A stretch of DNA of 31,031 nucleotides from Discostella pseudostelligera. Lineage: Eukaryota; Bacillariophyta; Thalassiosirophyceae; Thalassiosirales; Thalassiosiraceae. Positions 9,447 through 19,400 of this stretch are shown one piece after another. The notes under the pieces were generated by a model that was not told where the DNA came from, made no database searches, and saw only the letters and a list, made by a program, of their open reading frames with translations. Position 1 is the first letter of the stretch. Each line of letters opens with the position of its first letter. The DNA is taken from assembly GCA_036940085.1 (NCBI GenBank), contig JALLBK010000577.1:1-31031 (forward strand), written 5' to 3'. The position numbers were made by a program, and so were the translations under genes.

Positions 9447-9983
9447 CTATTCGTTTGCATCATCTTCCGGAAGGAATTGGAGTCCTATCAAATCCATCAT
9501 ATCGTCACCGTCGTTACTGTTGGGAGCGGCGTAGAAGAACTTACTGCTCAAGTCATTGCCACCGCCGGCATCTCCGCTGCTGCCGCCGCATCCGAATTTA
9601 TCCAATAGGTTCTCCAATGCAGTTTCCCATCTGGCAACGAGGGAAAAAGGACCGAGTTTGGCAACCACGCGAGACGTTGACGAGGTAGAATCCCCGGCCA
9701 CTGGACGAGCTGGTTCCAACTTTCCGGAATAATCTTCGTCTTCATCATCACTCGAGCACTCGAACAGCGATGCATTATTCTTCATCTGCATCCAACGCTC
9801 ATTATCTTCGAAGGATTCATACTCGAGAGTTGGTTGTTGTTGGGGAGGCATCGACGGGGGTAGTACAATCTCCAACGTCTCAAATTGTTCTTCGAGGATG
9901 GCGAGAGTCTCTGCGGAGAAGTCGGTCTTTCGTCCTGCGATTGTCATCATTGAATTGGATATATTCGTTGAGTATCTTGGCAT
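9447..9983 (-). CDS. Hypothetical acidic protein
   Basis: This ORF encodes 178 residues from the ATG at 9983; starts at 9950 or 9947 (MMTIAGRKTD) are also possible. The frame is open further upstream to a GTG at 10115. The protein is acidic, with a helix-prone stretch (ETLAILEEQFETLEIVL), an acidic serine cluster (SSDDEDEDYS), a segment around RWETALENLLDKFG, a Gly/Ser linker and an acidic tail. I do not recognise a family. Coding status rests on a sustained open frame, sensible acidic/hydrophobic patterning, and its divergent placement 241 bp from the channel gene. Confidence 0.6.
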   Translation of the reverse strand: MPRYSTNISNSMMTIAGRKTDFSAETLAILEEQFETLEIVLPPSMPPQQQPTLEYESFEDNERWMQMKNNASLFECSSDDEDEDYSGKLEPARPVAGDSTSSTSRVVAKLGPFSLVARWETALENLLDKFGCGGSSGDAGGGNDLSSKFFYAAPNSNDGDDMMDLIGLQFLPEDDANE

Positions 9984-10224
9984 GCAATCGATCAAATGAA
10001 TTGGAGCAATTGAAATGAAGAGGTGGTGGAGAAGTGAGCAGTGTTGAGGCAAATACGATTCGGGGCGCTTGCTTGCGAAACGGGCAGGCGTAGGTACGTA
10101 TTTACCTATTCGCACGTACTCCTACTCCGTACACATTATGGCGGGAACGCATGTCACCTTCGACTTCAACTCATCGCATCGCAACACATCAACATCGGCA
10201 CAATGAACATCAACATCGTCAACG

Positions 10225-12027
10225 ATGGCAGTAGGACGACGACGCCGACTCATCATCATATCGCAAGTAGTCATCCTCCAACATTCACTTCCAAGATGTG
10301 TGTCAGCCGCGTCATCTATCCGGAGTATCGCCACAACGAGTTGCAACCCAATTCCATCACATGCATCAAAAAATGAGAAGACCGGCTTTCGTCATCGTAG
10401 CCGCCGTCTCTTCCGAGGCACTGTCAACGATGATACTACTGACGCATGTCTACTTAATCATACTGTTTCATCTCGATCCAATCACCCACAATTTTCTCCT
10501 CGGGCATTGCAGTCATCGTTGCAAACGATGATTGTCGATAATCCATTGGAAAAGACAATACGGATGGGGATGAGGAATAGCGTGTTCTTATTCGGGGAGG
10601 GTCATCGTCGATTACGACGACAACGACGACGTCGGCAGATATCGTCGATGGTTTCACCAACGATTGAGAGTAAGAAGATGCAAATGTACCTGACGTGCTT
10701 TGCCATTGTTTTTGCATGGTGAGTTTTGTCGTTGTCTGTTCTTTGATTGGGGGGTAAATATTTCACATTACTTTCCTTTATGCTTTATGTTCATACATGT
10801 TTAATGTGCACACCTTTCAGGATATCTCTCGGTACACTATTCTACTCCTACTACTACCAATGGCCATTACCCCAATCCTTCTTCTATGCCGTTGATGCCG
10901 GTATGTCCATTGGGTTCTGCACTGACGTTGCCGAGACGAAGGTGGCCAGTCGAGCATTCACCGTGGTGCACATACTTCTGGGTGCATCATGTGTAGGTGG
11001 AGCACTGGTATTGCTGGTCCAGAATGTGTTGGAGGGTGTGGCATCCCGGAGTGCGGCGGAGTACAAGGTGATATTGGAGAGGGATTCCATGAGGAAGGCA
11101 TTTTTCGGTTATGGTGGTGGTACTGGGGGCAGTAGCAGCGGAGCCGATGGCCTGCCGAATGTACGACAATTCAAATTGAATCCATTGAGTAAGAGGTATG
11201 CCGAGGGAATCTTGTCCTACGATGACTTCCGGGATGCGCTTACTAAGAACGGCTTGTCACAATTGACCGACCGAGAATTTCAACGAGTGTGCAATTTCTA
11301 TGATCCCGACCGCGAAGGATGCATTCGATACGACTACTTTGCCGATAACTTCCGTGGTATGCATCGAATACAACGTGTGTCACGGAGCTCCATCTATGAA
11401 CATTACAATGGCAAGTCGTTTCCATCGCGAACTGTTGCACGGGTGTACGACGTACTTTCGTCCCGCCGGCATCGCATATATCTGATATTCGTCTCGTGGA
11501 TTGGTATGGGCATCCTTTGGGGCATATTTGACCAAGGATGGGATCCTATCACCGCCACACATTTTGCGGTGTCGGCCTTGGCTACCGGTGGCTTGACGGC
11601 ACCACCCGTTGACGCAGCAACAGGAATACTACCCACGGGTCCAGCATTATTCTGCGGATTTTATTGTCTATTTGGCATACCACTCATGGCATTAACACTT
11701 GGAATATTCGCACGAGTGCTCGTGGAGGGGTACATTGTCGAGGAGGAGTTGGCGAGTATGGCCCGGCCGCTCTCTTCATCGGAATTTTTGTTCGCCAGAC
11801 AGAGTTTACGAAGTCATAACCACCCTGGGTATTACTACTTTGACGATAGCAACAAAGATGGAAACGGTGTGATGATTCAACTTAGCGACTACATCGTTCT
11901 ACAACTTATGCGTCAGGGAAAATTAAGTTTGGAATCGTTCCAAGTTATGCAACGACAATACCAGATGCTTGATCAACAGGGCGACAATGATTTCTGGTGG
12001 AAGAGAAAGCGAGTAGATGATGCATAG
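10225..12027 (+). CDS. Two-pore (TPK-like) channel protein with noncanonical selectivity filters
   Basis: My model joins 10225-10718 and 10821-12027 (566 residues); the 102-nt intron (GTGAGT to TTTCAG) restores a tryptophan codon and the first membrane helix. The layout is: a basic N-terminus; helix 1 (YLTCFAIVFAWISLGTLFY); pore 1 (FFYAVDAGMSIGFCTD, filter-equivalent residues about 194-198); helix 2 (VVHILLGASCVGGALVLLV); a cytosolic linker with an EF-hand-like loop (DPDREGCIRYDY, about 326); helix 3 (IYLIFVSWIGMGILWGIF); pore 2 (HFAVSALATGGLTAPP, about 419); helix 4 (LFCGFYCLFGIPLMALTLGI); and a C-terminal DGNGVMIQLSDYIVLQL-MRQGKL segment like the EF-hand region of plant TPK channels. The GYG filter is replaced by GFC and GGL, so K+ selectivity cannot be assumed. 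The N-terminal 150 residues are weakly supported. Confidence 0.78.
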
Positions 12028-12044
12028 ACTTGTTACCATAGTTG

Positions 12045-12968
12045 TCACACCGTCGTCGTGTTGTTCAATTCATATATGCGCATCTCTTCTTCGTCATATA
12101 TCATAGTAGCATCTACACCACCCACCACTCGTTTGGTATCTATATTCTTCTCCACCGACGAGTGCAAGAGCAGCGGCACACGAAAACGATACGACATGAT
12201 CAAACATCCCGGACGATGACACTCTCGTTGCACCAAATTTGCAATTTGTGGCATTAATGAATTCACCCCAAATATCATAACACAGTCGGCATTACGTAAA
12301 CTCAATTTGGCAATGTCATTCTGGAACATATCCCCCCAAATGAAACGAGAATTAGATCGAATGGATGGGTTGGTAGAGAATAGCTGTCGTAGGGAGGATA
12401 GAAACCACAGTGTTGGATTTAATTCAAATCCAGTGGCATTGTATCCGAGAGATGCAGCTGTGAGGATTGCAGTGCCATCTCCAGACCCTAAATCCACAAA
12501 GGTTGGTCGTTGATTATGCGGTGTAGCGAACCAATCGTCATGAACTTTGGTGCTGAAACTTGTGAACACTGCCTTTTGTTGCCGATTTGCAGCAGAAGCG
12601 TTGGCACCTTCCAATGATCGCCGCTGAGAACGATTAGCAATAAATTCCAATGCCTTTTCGATTTTATGTCGTGGTGTGGCCATGTATGGCAATGGTGATC
12701 GAAGTTGTGCCAATATAAAGGGTGTTGTTAATGCCAGAACGCAAACAAATGTCCCACCGATCAATCCGAGTGCGACATTGTTTCCAGTACTGATTTGTTG
12801 TGAAGTTGTTGAGTTTGTTGGAATGTAGGTGCAGGGTAAAGCTGCGGTGGCGGTAGCGAGTTGGTCATGTTGTCCATCATGCGATGGCGACGATGTTGAC
12901 GACGATGCCGTCATTGACCATGAGCAATGAATCGACCCGGCAAATTCTAAGTGTGATTGATGTAACAT
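12045..12968 (-). CDS. FAM173/ATPSCKMT-type protein lysine methyltransferase
   Basis: This 307-residue ORF starts from the ATG at 12968; 12914 (MTASSS) is an alternative. The frame runs open upstream to 13319, but without family similarity. A membrane segment (NVALGLIGGTFVCVLALTTPF) is followed by a linker and a class I SAM-binding fold: motif I FVDLGSGDGTA, then GYNATGFELNPTLWF, RFIWGDMF and DCVMIFGVNSLMPQI. This combination of an N-terminal helix, DLGSGDG and FELNP matches FAM173, whose human members methylate lysines of mitochondrial ATP synthase subunit c and adenine nucleotide translocase. Mitochondrial membrane location and substrate are inferred. Its stop codon lies only 17 nt from that of the convergent channel gene. 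Confidence 0.82.
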   Translation of the reverse strand: MLHQSHLEFAGSIHCSWSMTASSSTSSPSHDGQHDQLATATAALPCTYIPTNSTTSQQISTGNNVALGLIGGTFVCVLALTTPFILAQLRSPLPYMATPRHKIEKALEFIANRSQRRSLEGANASAANRQQKAVFTSFSTKVHDDWFATPHNQRPTFVDLGSGDGTAILTAASLGYNATGFELNPTLWFLSSLRQLFSTNPSIRSNSRFIWGDMFQNDIAKLSLRNADCVMIFGVNSLMPQIANLVQRECHRPGCLIMSYRFRVPLLLHSSVEKNIDTKRVVGGVDATMIYDEEEMRIYELNNTTTV

Positions 12969-13525
12969 AGATGTAGAGATGAAGTGATAGACAGTGCACC
13001 AATAAGTAGTAGTATTGCGACGATGCGAACACAATCCTGGTTGTTGCTGTTCGTGGTTGTTGCATGCTTCGCGATTCGCGATTCGCGATGGCCGATCTGC
13101 CGATGGTACTGGGTTTTGGCGGGAGAGTGACAGATAAGTATCCAACCAAGAGATTTTGTGTCCGGTTTGGACACAATGTTTAGCTGTCTGTACCCGGGGA
13201 CGCAGGCCAGACCAACACAGGTGGCTCAACCAGCCACGCACTTGACTCTTGAACAACTTGAACTTTCGAGCGATGCCTGGCCGGCGCCCGACCGGCGACG
13301 GAGCGACGCATCCATCCAACGGATTTCGGAATTTTTTTTTTGAACCACCGCAGCATCGCCATCGTCATCGTCTCGCCGTCGCCGTGGCCATGGCAGACAG
13401 ACCAACCATAAAATTCTTGTCGTCGAATACCCCTTCATCGAACCATTGCAGACGCAAAAATCAACACCGAAGTCCAGACCATCACCCCCATCAATCCATC
13501 CGTCGTCGTCGTCGTCGTCCTCATC
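12969..13525. other. Divergent intergenic region between methyltransferase and STPR-like gene
   Basis: No gene is supported here; the methyltransferase frame continues through part of it but shows no conserved features. The interval contains a 7-bp triplet repeat (13068-13088), a GGCGGGAGA E2F-like element near 13117, a run of ten T at about 13333, and a (CGT)n microsatellite at 13501-13520 immediately before the downstream start codon. Confidence 0.5.
13068..13088. repeat. TTCGCGA x3 tandem repeat
   Basis: Three perfect copies of the 7-mer TTCGCGA lie head to tail in the divergent promoter upstream of the methyltransferase. Each copy carries a CGCG core similar to the half-site of E2F elements. 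Function is unknown. Confidence 0.7.
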
Positions 13526-14842
13526 ATGCCACCACGAAGCAGCAAGCGTTCTGCCGCCGCCACCAAGGCCAAGATTGAAGCCGAAGAAGAAGAAGTAGAA
13601 GTTGTGGTCGACGCCCCAACGACGGAAGAAGACGACGACGCTCCACTACCCCCCGCGGAAGAGGAGGATGTGGAGGTCAAGGATCCATTGGCGGAACAGC
13701 ATGTAGATCAAGAGGCGGCTTTGGAAGCGTGAGTGTTTTTTGCATTGCTTCCATCCCCGTCGTATTCGTCGCCTCGTTCGGGCGGGCAGGCGGGTAGACT
13801 TCAATCTCTCTCTCGATCTTTTGTTGTTGTTGTGGACACCCGACTTCTCACACTATTATTGTCACTCCTCTGCCGTTCTCAGTGCCGAGGCAGCCATTGG
13901 CAACGTCCTCGACGATGTGAATGTCGATGCCGACGATGAGGGTGTTGATGCCACCGGCGAAGGCGACGAAGAGGAGGATGAGGTGGCCATGGCTGCCGCA
14001 GCTGCCGCCGCGGCGGTGGATGCCTCGGATGGTATGGCCGTAGTAGTTGATCAGGCGGTACGTTGCTGTTGTTGACGGCTCCATTCGAATACTTCTGGAT
14101 ATGGTTTTGATATCCCTTTTAACTCACCTCTCTCCCTGTTCTCTCTCTTCTATTCTGAATTCCACCGTCACCACAACAGCTCCTTGCCACAGCCGCCGCA
14201 GCAGCCGCCAGCCAAGTAGCCAAACTCTTATCCGAGCAACCCGAGGGTTCCGAGGGTTTACCACAGGATGTCTTCCCCGTGAACAAGGGAGGAGGGGTAG
14301 AAGATATTGGCGAAGACGGTGACCTACTCGAAGCCCGTCGTGTCAAAGATCGCAAACGTTATTCGGCCATGACACCCGAGGCACGCTCCTCCTACAATGC
14401 CCACCGACGGGAATTGTACCACAAACAAGGTGAGGCAGCGCGGAAGCGTCGTCGCGAGCGGGAACGGGATCGATACCATAGTCTCGAGGGGGAGAATAAG
14501 AAACAACGGAATGAACGGCGTGCCAAGTTGGAAAGAGATCGGTATAATAAGTTGGATAAGGAGGAGTTGGCAGCACGCAATTTGAGGAGGAGGGAGAGGG
14601 CCAAGGCACGTAAGAGTCTGACTAAGACTTTGGCTGCGGGTGGATCTGGTGCTACCACCACCGGGGGAGAGGAGGATGTCAAGATTGAGCATCCCGATTA
14701 TGCCATGGAGGATGTGGCCATGGCCGATGCTTCGGCACTTGCGGCCGAGGTGGCGGAGCAGGTGATTGCCAATTCGAATTTGGATGCATCGTCGAGTGTG
14801 GTGCAGGCTTTGTTGGAGGAAGGTCCTACCGTTCAGATTTGA
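13526..14842 (+). CDS. Acidic/basic protein with 23-residue STPR-like repeats (3 exons)
   Basis: My model joins 13526-13728, 13883-14057 and 14180-14842, giving 346 residues. The introns are 154 nt (GTGAGT to CTCAG) and 122 nt (GTACGT to AACAG); both joins keep frame. The N-terminal half is strongly acidic with poly-Ala tracts. From about residue 180 there is a highly basic block: DRKRYSAMTPEARSSYN (about 183), ERDRYHSLEGENKKQRNERR (about 221) and ERDRYNKLDKEELAARNLRR (about 244). The last two start exactly 23 residues apart, the spacing that defines the STPR (score and three) DNA-binding repeat of insect FMBP-1; the first is offset by 38, as if one unit were shortened. A nuclear, DNA-associated role is plausible but inferred; an alternative is a simple charged helix. 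The C-terminus (LDASSSVVQALLEEG) is acidic. Confidence 0.7.
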
Positions 14843-15511
14843 TGGGTCGATCGACTGTCGGTTATTTCGTTTGGGGATTTTGCATAGTATGGAAGTTTCA
14901 TTTTTGTACGGAGATCGTCTCTTTGAGTTGTTGATGTGCGCTCCCATGTCTATATTATTGCACTGTGAGAGACGACAATGAATGCGCGGCCAAGTCTAGC
15001 GCTTGAATAGGTGATTCTAGATTATTTATTTGTTAGATAAAGACATTTAATCCAACCTCTCTAGTCCCATTGATAATACCGTATTGGGCAAGGGATGATG
15101 GCGATGGGTGCATCGATCGCATTCAAGTTGCTTGTTACTTGTTTTGTATTGCCGCGCGCTAGCTGTTTGGCCCAGTCTTCTTCCCGCCATTTTTTCGCCC
15201 AATCTACTTCCCGCCATTTTCACCAAATTGGTCATATTGTTCCCGCCATTTCGTCATGGCGAAAATAGACAACTTTGCAGAAGCCTCGCCGTCGAACCGG
15301 CGTCGCCACATCGCTTCTTCATGCTTCGTCGCATCGCCACCATCTTGTGCTGCGAAAAGCATGTTGGATCTCACAAAATACTTAGAATTCACCATCACCA
15401 TGTGCATGGCAAGTCAAATGAGATGGAGTAGATAGATTAATGATGAGGCGGTGGTAGTTGGATCATCTTATCATTGTTATATTTGCATAGAGAGAGGAGT
15501 ACCATCAAAGC
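14843..15511. other. Intergenic region with TTCCCGCC repeats
   Basis: No convincing coding sequence is found. The notable content is the block at 15169-15252, where TTCCCGCCATTT occurs three times (listed separately). The short ORFs on both strands here are low complexity, and none has a domain I recognise. Confidence 0.5.
15169..15252. repeat. 27-bp imperfect tandem repeat carrying TTCCCGCCATTT
   Basis: GCCCAGTCTTCTTCCCGCC and GCCCAATCTACTTCCCGCC, each followed by ATTTT, lie 27 bp apart with start sites near 15169 and 15197. A third TTCCCGCCATTT begins at 15240. The core matches an E2F-type site and also the CGCCATTTT core bound by YY1-type zinc fingers. It lies 260-340 bp upstream of the coiled-coil gene. 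Confidence 0.6.
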
Positions 15512-16107
15512 ATGTTGCCAACAATCTGCGAGATTACCGACCTCGATAGCAATGAGAGCAGTTGCTCATCGCCATCTCCCGACGACGACAATAATGCCGA
15601 TGCAAATTCGACAACGGCGCCATCATCCTATCTCCAAGCTCTCAACTCATTACCACCACTACTACCCAAACAAAGACGTCTTTCTCCACCCGTGGGAGTA
15701 CTCTTACTCTCCGAACGACGACTGAAACTACGCAAGGCCGCCGCTAATGTCGACTTTGAAATGAAGAAGTTAAATCATCAAATAGCCCTCTCACAGCAGT
15801 ACACAGATGACATTGTCGCCATGCGTATAGAACAGACACGTATGGAGGCACGGCTACGTCAAGAACGGAAAGACATTGCCTCACGGCATCTTCAACTCAT
15901 TGAGGATCTGCGTAAGCTGGCCAATGATGCTGTGGAGATATCACGCGCGCCGATGCCGAGGTGACAGTACTGAAAGATGAGTATGCGGCGGAATTACAAT
16001 ATCTTGAAGATATGAAAGCGAAGATTCGACGGGATGTGGAATTGCAACGAAAGGCTATTGAAGGATTGGCTACTGATCCATCGACGTTATTACTGCACGA
16101 ATGTTAA
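15512..16107 (+). CDS. Coiled-coil hypothetical protein with a frame break or very short intron
   Basis: From the ATG at 15512, an acidic, Ser/Asp-rich N-terminus leads into a charged coiled coil (LRKAAANVDFEMKKLNHQIA and on). The open frame ends at 15964, but a second frame continues the coiled coil (DEYAAELQYLEDMKAKI) to a TAA at 16105-16107. Two explanations fit. One is a 56-nt intron at 15912-15967 (GTAAGC to GACAG), giving 179 residues. The other is an extra GC pair in the CGCGCGC run at 15944-15950; removing two bases gives 197 residues with uninterrupted heptad-like sequence (NDAVEISR then ADAEVTVLKDEY). Because the putative intron itself reads as good coiled coil, I lean to an indel or sequencing error. 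Family unknown. A candidate poly(A) signal is at 16428-16433. Confidence 0.6.
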
Positions 16108-16472
16108 AGAGAGAATAGAAAGAAATTGCGAGGGTAGAAGGTGCACCTATTCTCGTTGTAAAGGTTTCATAGAGGTGGAGAAGGTTAAGAGCTATTGACT
16201 AGAGAGTTGAACAGAGGCTCGTTGTTAGCTGATTACCCCACCGCACACCTCATGTAAAGAAACGAACTGGTACGAAGATGCAAGAATCGAGGTTCAATAT
16301 GAGATCTATGTACAGAAATGAACCCCGATAAATTTTGATATCATTGTCCAGCAAGTGAATGAATTGATAAAATTGGGTGATGCAAGCAACACAAAGCTTG
16401 CATTTGTAAAAAGTGTAGGATATTGTAAATAAACAAAGAAACGATTAGATTCTCTCTCGAGTACTACTGCTT
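16108..16472. other. Convergent intergenic region, probable 3' UTRs
   Basis: This 365-bp interval lies between two convergent genes. It shows no coding potential that I can support. AATAAA at 16428-16433 on the plus strand could serve the coiled-coil gene. Confidence 0.5.
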
Positions 16473-19400
16473 CTACTTCATGTACACCTGGGTCATGTCG
16501 TTAAGAATTCCACATGTGTTGTCGCCCATGGCCACGTAGGCATATCCACTCATGCCCCAGTAGGTCGACCATTGATTCTTCACAATCCAGTATCCTTCTC
16601 TCGTCGTACTGTCTCGACTACCGCTCTTATGGCTCTTGTTATCCCTAATATTGCCGCCGTTGGCCTCGCCTTCGCCTCCGGAACTGTTGCTTTCATCAAT
16701 AAAAGCATATCCCACAACCTCGACGCAGTGATTCATATCTAAATAGCCGCTACTGCAGCCAATTGCCGAGGTCATAATCCCACCCTCATAATTCTGCCAC
16801 AACGATGCCTCGAGGCAGACCGCTGCTGGTCCATATGACGCAACGTTTAACACAGCAGTCTTTTCATCTTGATCATCACAATCGCATCCACTTCCGTCAG
16901 TGTAACAGACACACCGATCGGTGGCATAACCATACCCCTTGATCTTACCATATCGAGTAGATGCGACGTAGCTGGATGCATACTGCTGATTACCATTATC
17001 ACCGCTGTGGTGAGACTTATTGTTCCCTCCGCTGTCGCCCTCACGCACACCGGCGGGACAAGTCTGGGCAAAGTAGTTACTCATGTCAGACTCTGAGATA
17101 CCGTTACTTTCCCCTGCCAGTACGGCCGTAATCAAGTACAACATGTCGGCGTTGTAGTCGGATGTCTTGGCCGGCAAGCCTCCGTGTTTCATCACGTAAT
17201 CGTATGCATTTTGGGGCCATCCTCCATTGCACATTTCGCAGGTACCGTCGCATGCAATGACTTCCTCCTCGGCCAAATCAATCAATTGACCAGTGGCAAT
17301 TGCATTGGCCGATTCTATAGTTTCTACGGCAGTGATGGCCCAACATGCACCACAGCTTCCCTGCGAGTTCACCTCGGTGACGACACCCAAAGTACGCCAA
17401 TCCAACACGGAGGGATAGGATGATTCATCATAGACAGGCTCGCGCGTACCACCCATGTAGGGATAACCAAAGATATAACGTAGGACGCAGGAGACATCCC
17501 ACCATTCGCATCCATTGCTCCACTTGACTCCGTTTTTACGATAGCAGGACATATCCCACCAATTGCAGCTGCTTCCAAAGTTGGTTTGGAATTTGGTGCC
17601 GTGCAGTCGACTGTTGTTGTTGCTTCCACCGTCCCCGAAGCCTCCGGCACCGTACTTGGCGGTAACCTCGTCTAATTGGCGCTGGATGCTTGGATGGCGC
17701 TTAACCAAAGATGCCCCAGGGAGGAGGGGTGAAGGACTCTCGGCAACCCTCTTAGCTTCAGAAAACGAGGAGTGCCGCAAGAACGCATCGCTACCACCGC
17801 CGATGCTTCCATCTTCATCGCTGCCAATTCCGTTGCTACCCATTGGATCGTGATGACGTGGACCACGATACCCAGTCAAGAACTTCGATTGAAACTCCTC
17901 TGGATCCAGGTCGGAGAATAAATTATGGCCAAAGACTGCCTCGCCGGTCATGCGACATGGGCCGTGCTTTTCATTCTTCTCGGCGATACTGCAGAGTGTG
18001 CGGGAATGTAGTGTATAGTTAGCACGGAGAGAATCAACAAAAAATCAAACGACTCTTCACTCTCTTAAAAGGTCCAATAATACGTACCGAGCATGATTCG
18101 TCCTCCATACATTGAACCGATGGTCCTCCTCCTTCTTCGATCTGTATTGTTTACCATGCTTGGACATCCATGTGTCAAACTCCTTGCGCAGTGTGTGCAA
18201 CACACCAGGATGTTCGTGCTGTTCATGCAAGTGTCGATATTTTCCCCCCACACCATGATGAGAATGATGATGTTCATGCTCGGCGAGGGGAGGAGGAGGA
18301 CGGCGCATCAGTATGGAGGATTGGGGATGTTGCGTCTCTTGGGGTGCAGCCCCTCGAAGAGGTGGTTCGATCTCTCGTTTTGCGATAGACGCCATTTCTC
18401 CGTTGGAACTACCATTTGCCATCACCTCTTCCTGCTGCTGTTGATACGGAAGCTTGATGTACATAATCTCATCCTCCTCATCGGCACCGCCCATACCTGT
18501 CGATCCAAATTCGGGTTCCTCTAAACTCAATTTTGGCGGTGGGAGTTTGATAAGAATAGTTCCATCCTCTTCGGTTTGGACAATTACGGCAGCTTTTGGA
18601 AGACCATCATCCTTCGTAGACTCACTGATTTCCATGACATTATGGTTGCCCGCTACTACAACTTCTTGTTGTGGAACTAATATCGGTACATCCTCCTTCT
18701 TTCCATCACGGTAGACTTCGGCATGTGGCGCCACTATTGCATCCTGCTGCTGCTGAGCAGTATTTTCCGATCCATCCGACGCCTCCATCTTCTTCCGACT
18801 CCACCAATGCGCCTTGGCCTTCTTCATCTTGTTTACTATTTCTTGTTGCCGTTGTTGGTCACTGCCTTGTTGTTGATGCTCTGATATTGTCCTACCATCG
18901 GGAACAATTGCGGTGGTGGAGCTACTCCTCATCTCTAAATCACTTGGTAGACTCCACATCATGATCGACATGGTTCGTATGCAAAATAACGCAGTCATGG
19001 CGACTAATAGTAGACGAAGGGAGGAGATGGTCCCCCACCGCCGAGTACGCCGGCTATTCCCATGACGAAGTTTTTCAGGAAAGCGAGATGCCAATAATGG
19101 CATTCGCGAATTGTTGATGTTGTTATTGTTTGTCTCCCCGCCATTTAGGAGAATGTTGGCAGTGCGGGATGCATAATACACCACGGACATAATGGCATTG
19201 GATGCCCCGGATAGTATTGTGGGAAGTCGAGTCTGCCGTATCCTAGTCCCCCACTGCCCTCCAATTGACCCGGATGATGAGGAGGGTGGTGTACGAGCAT
19301 CGAAAATGGGTCCACGATGAGGCAAATGATGATGATGATGATGTGACGTCGACGAATCTCTACCAAACAATGGAGTGCCCTCTCCATGATTTTGTGGACC

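Noticed and set aside
12969..13319. N-terminal extension of the methyltransferase to 13319
   Set aside because: The extra 117 residues show no family similarity, and the membrane helix expected near the N-terminus follows the ATG at 12968.
13435..13680. Ser/Thr-rich minus-strand ORF opposite exon 1 of the STPR-like gene
   Set aside because: It is the antisense reading of GTC/GAC-rich sequence and has no independent support.
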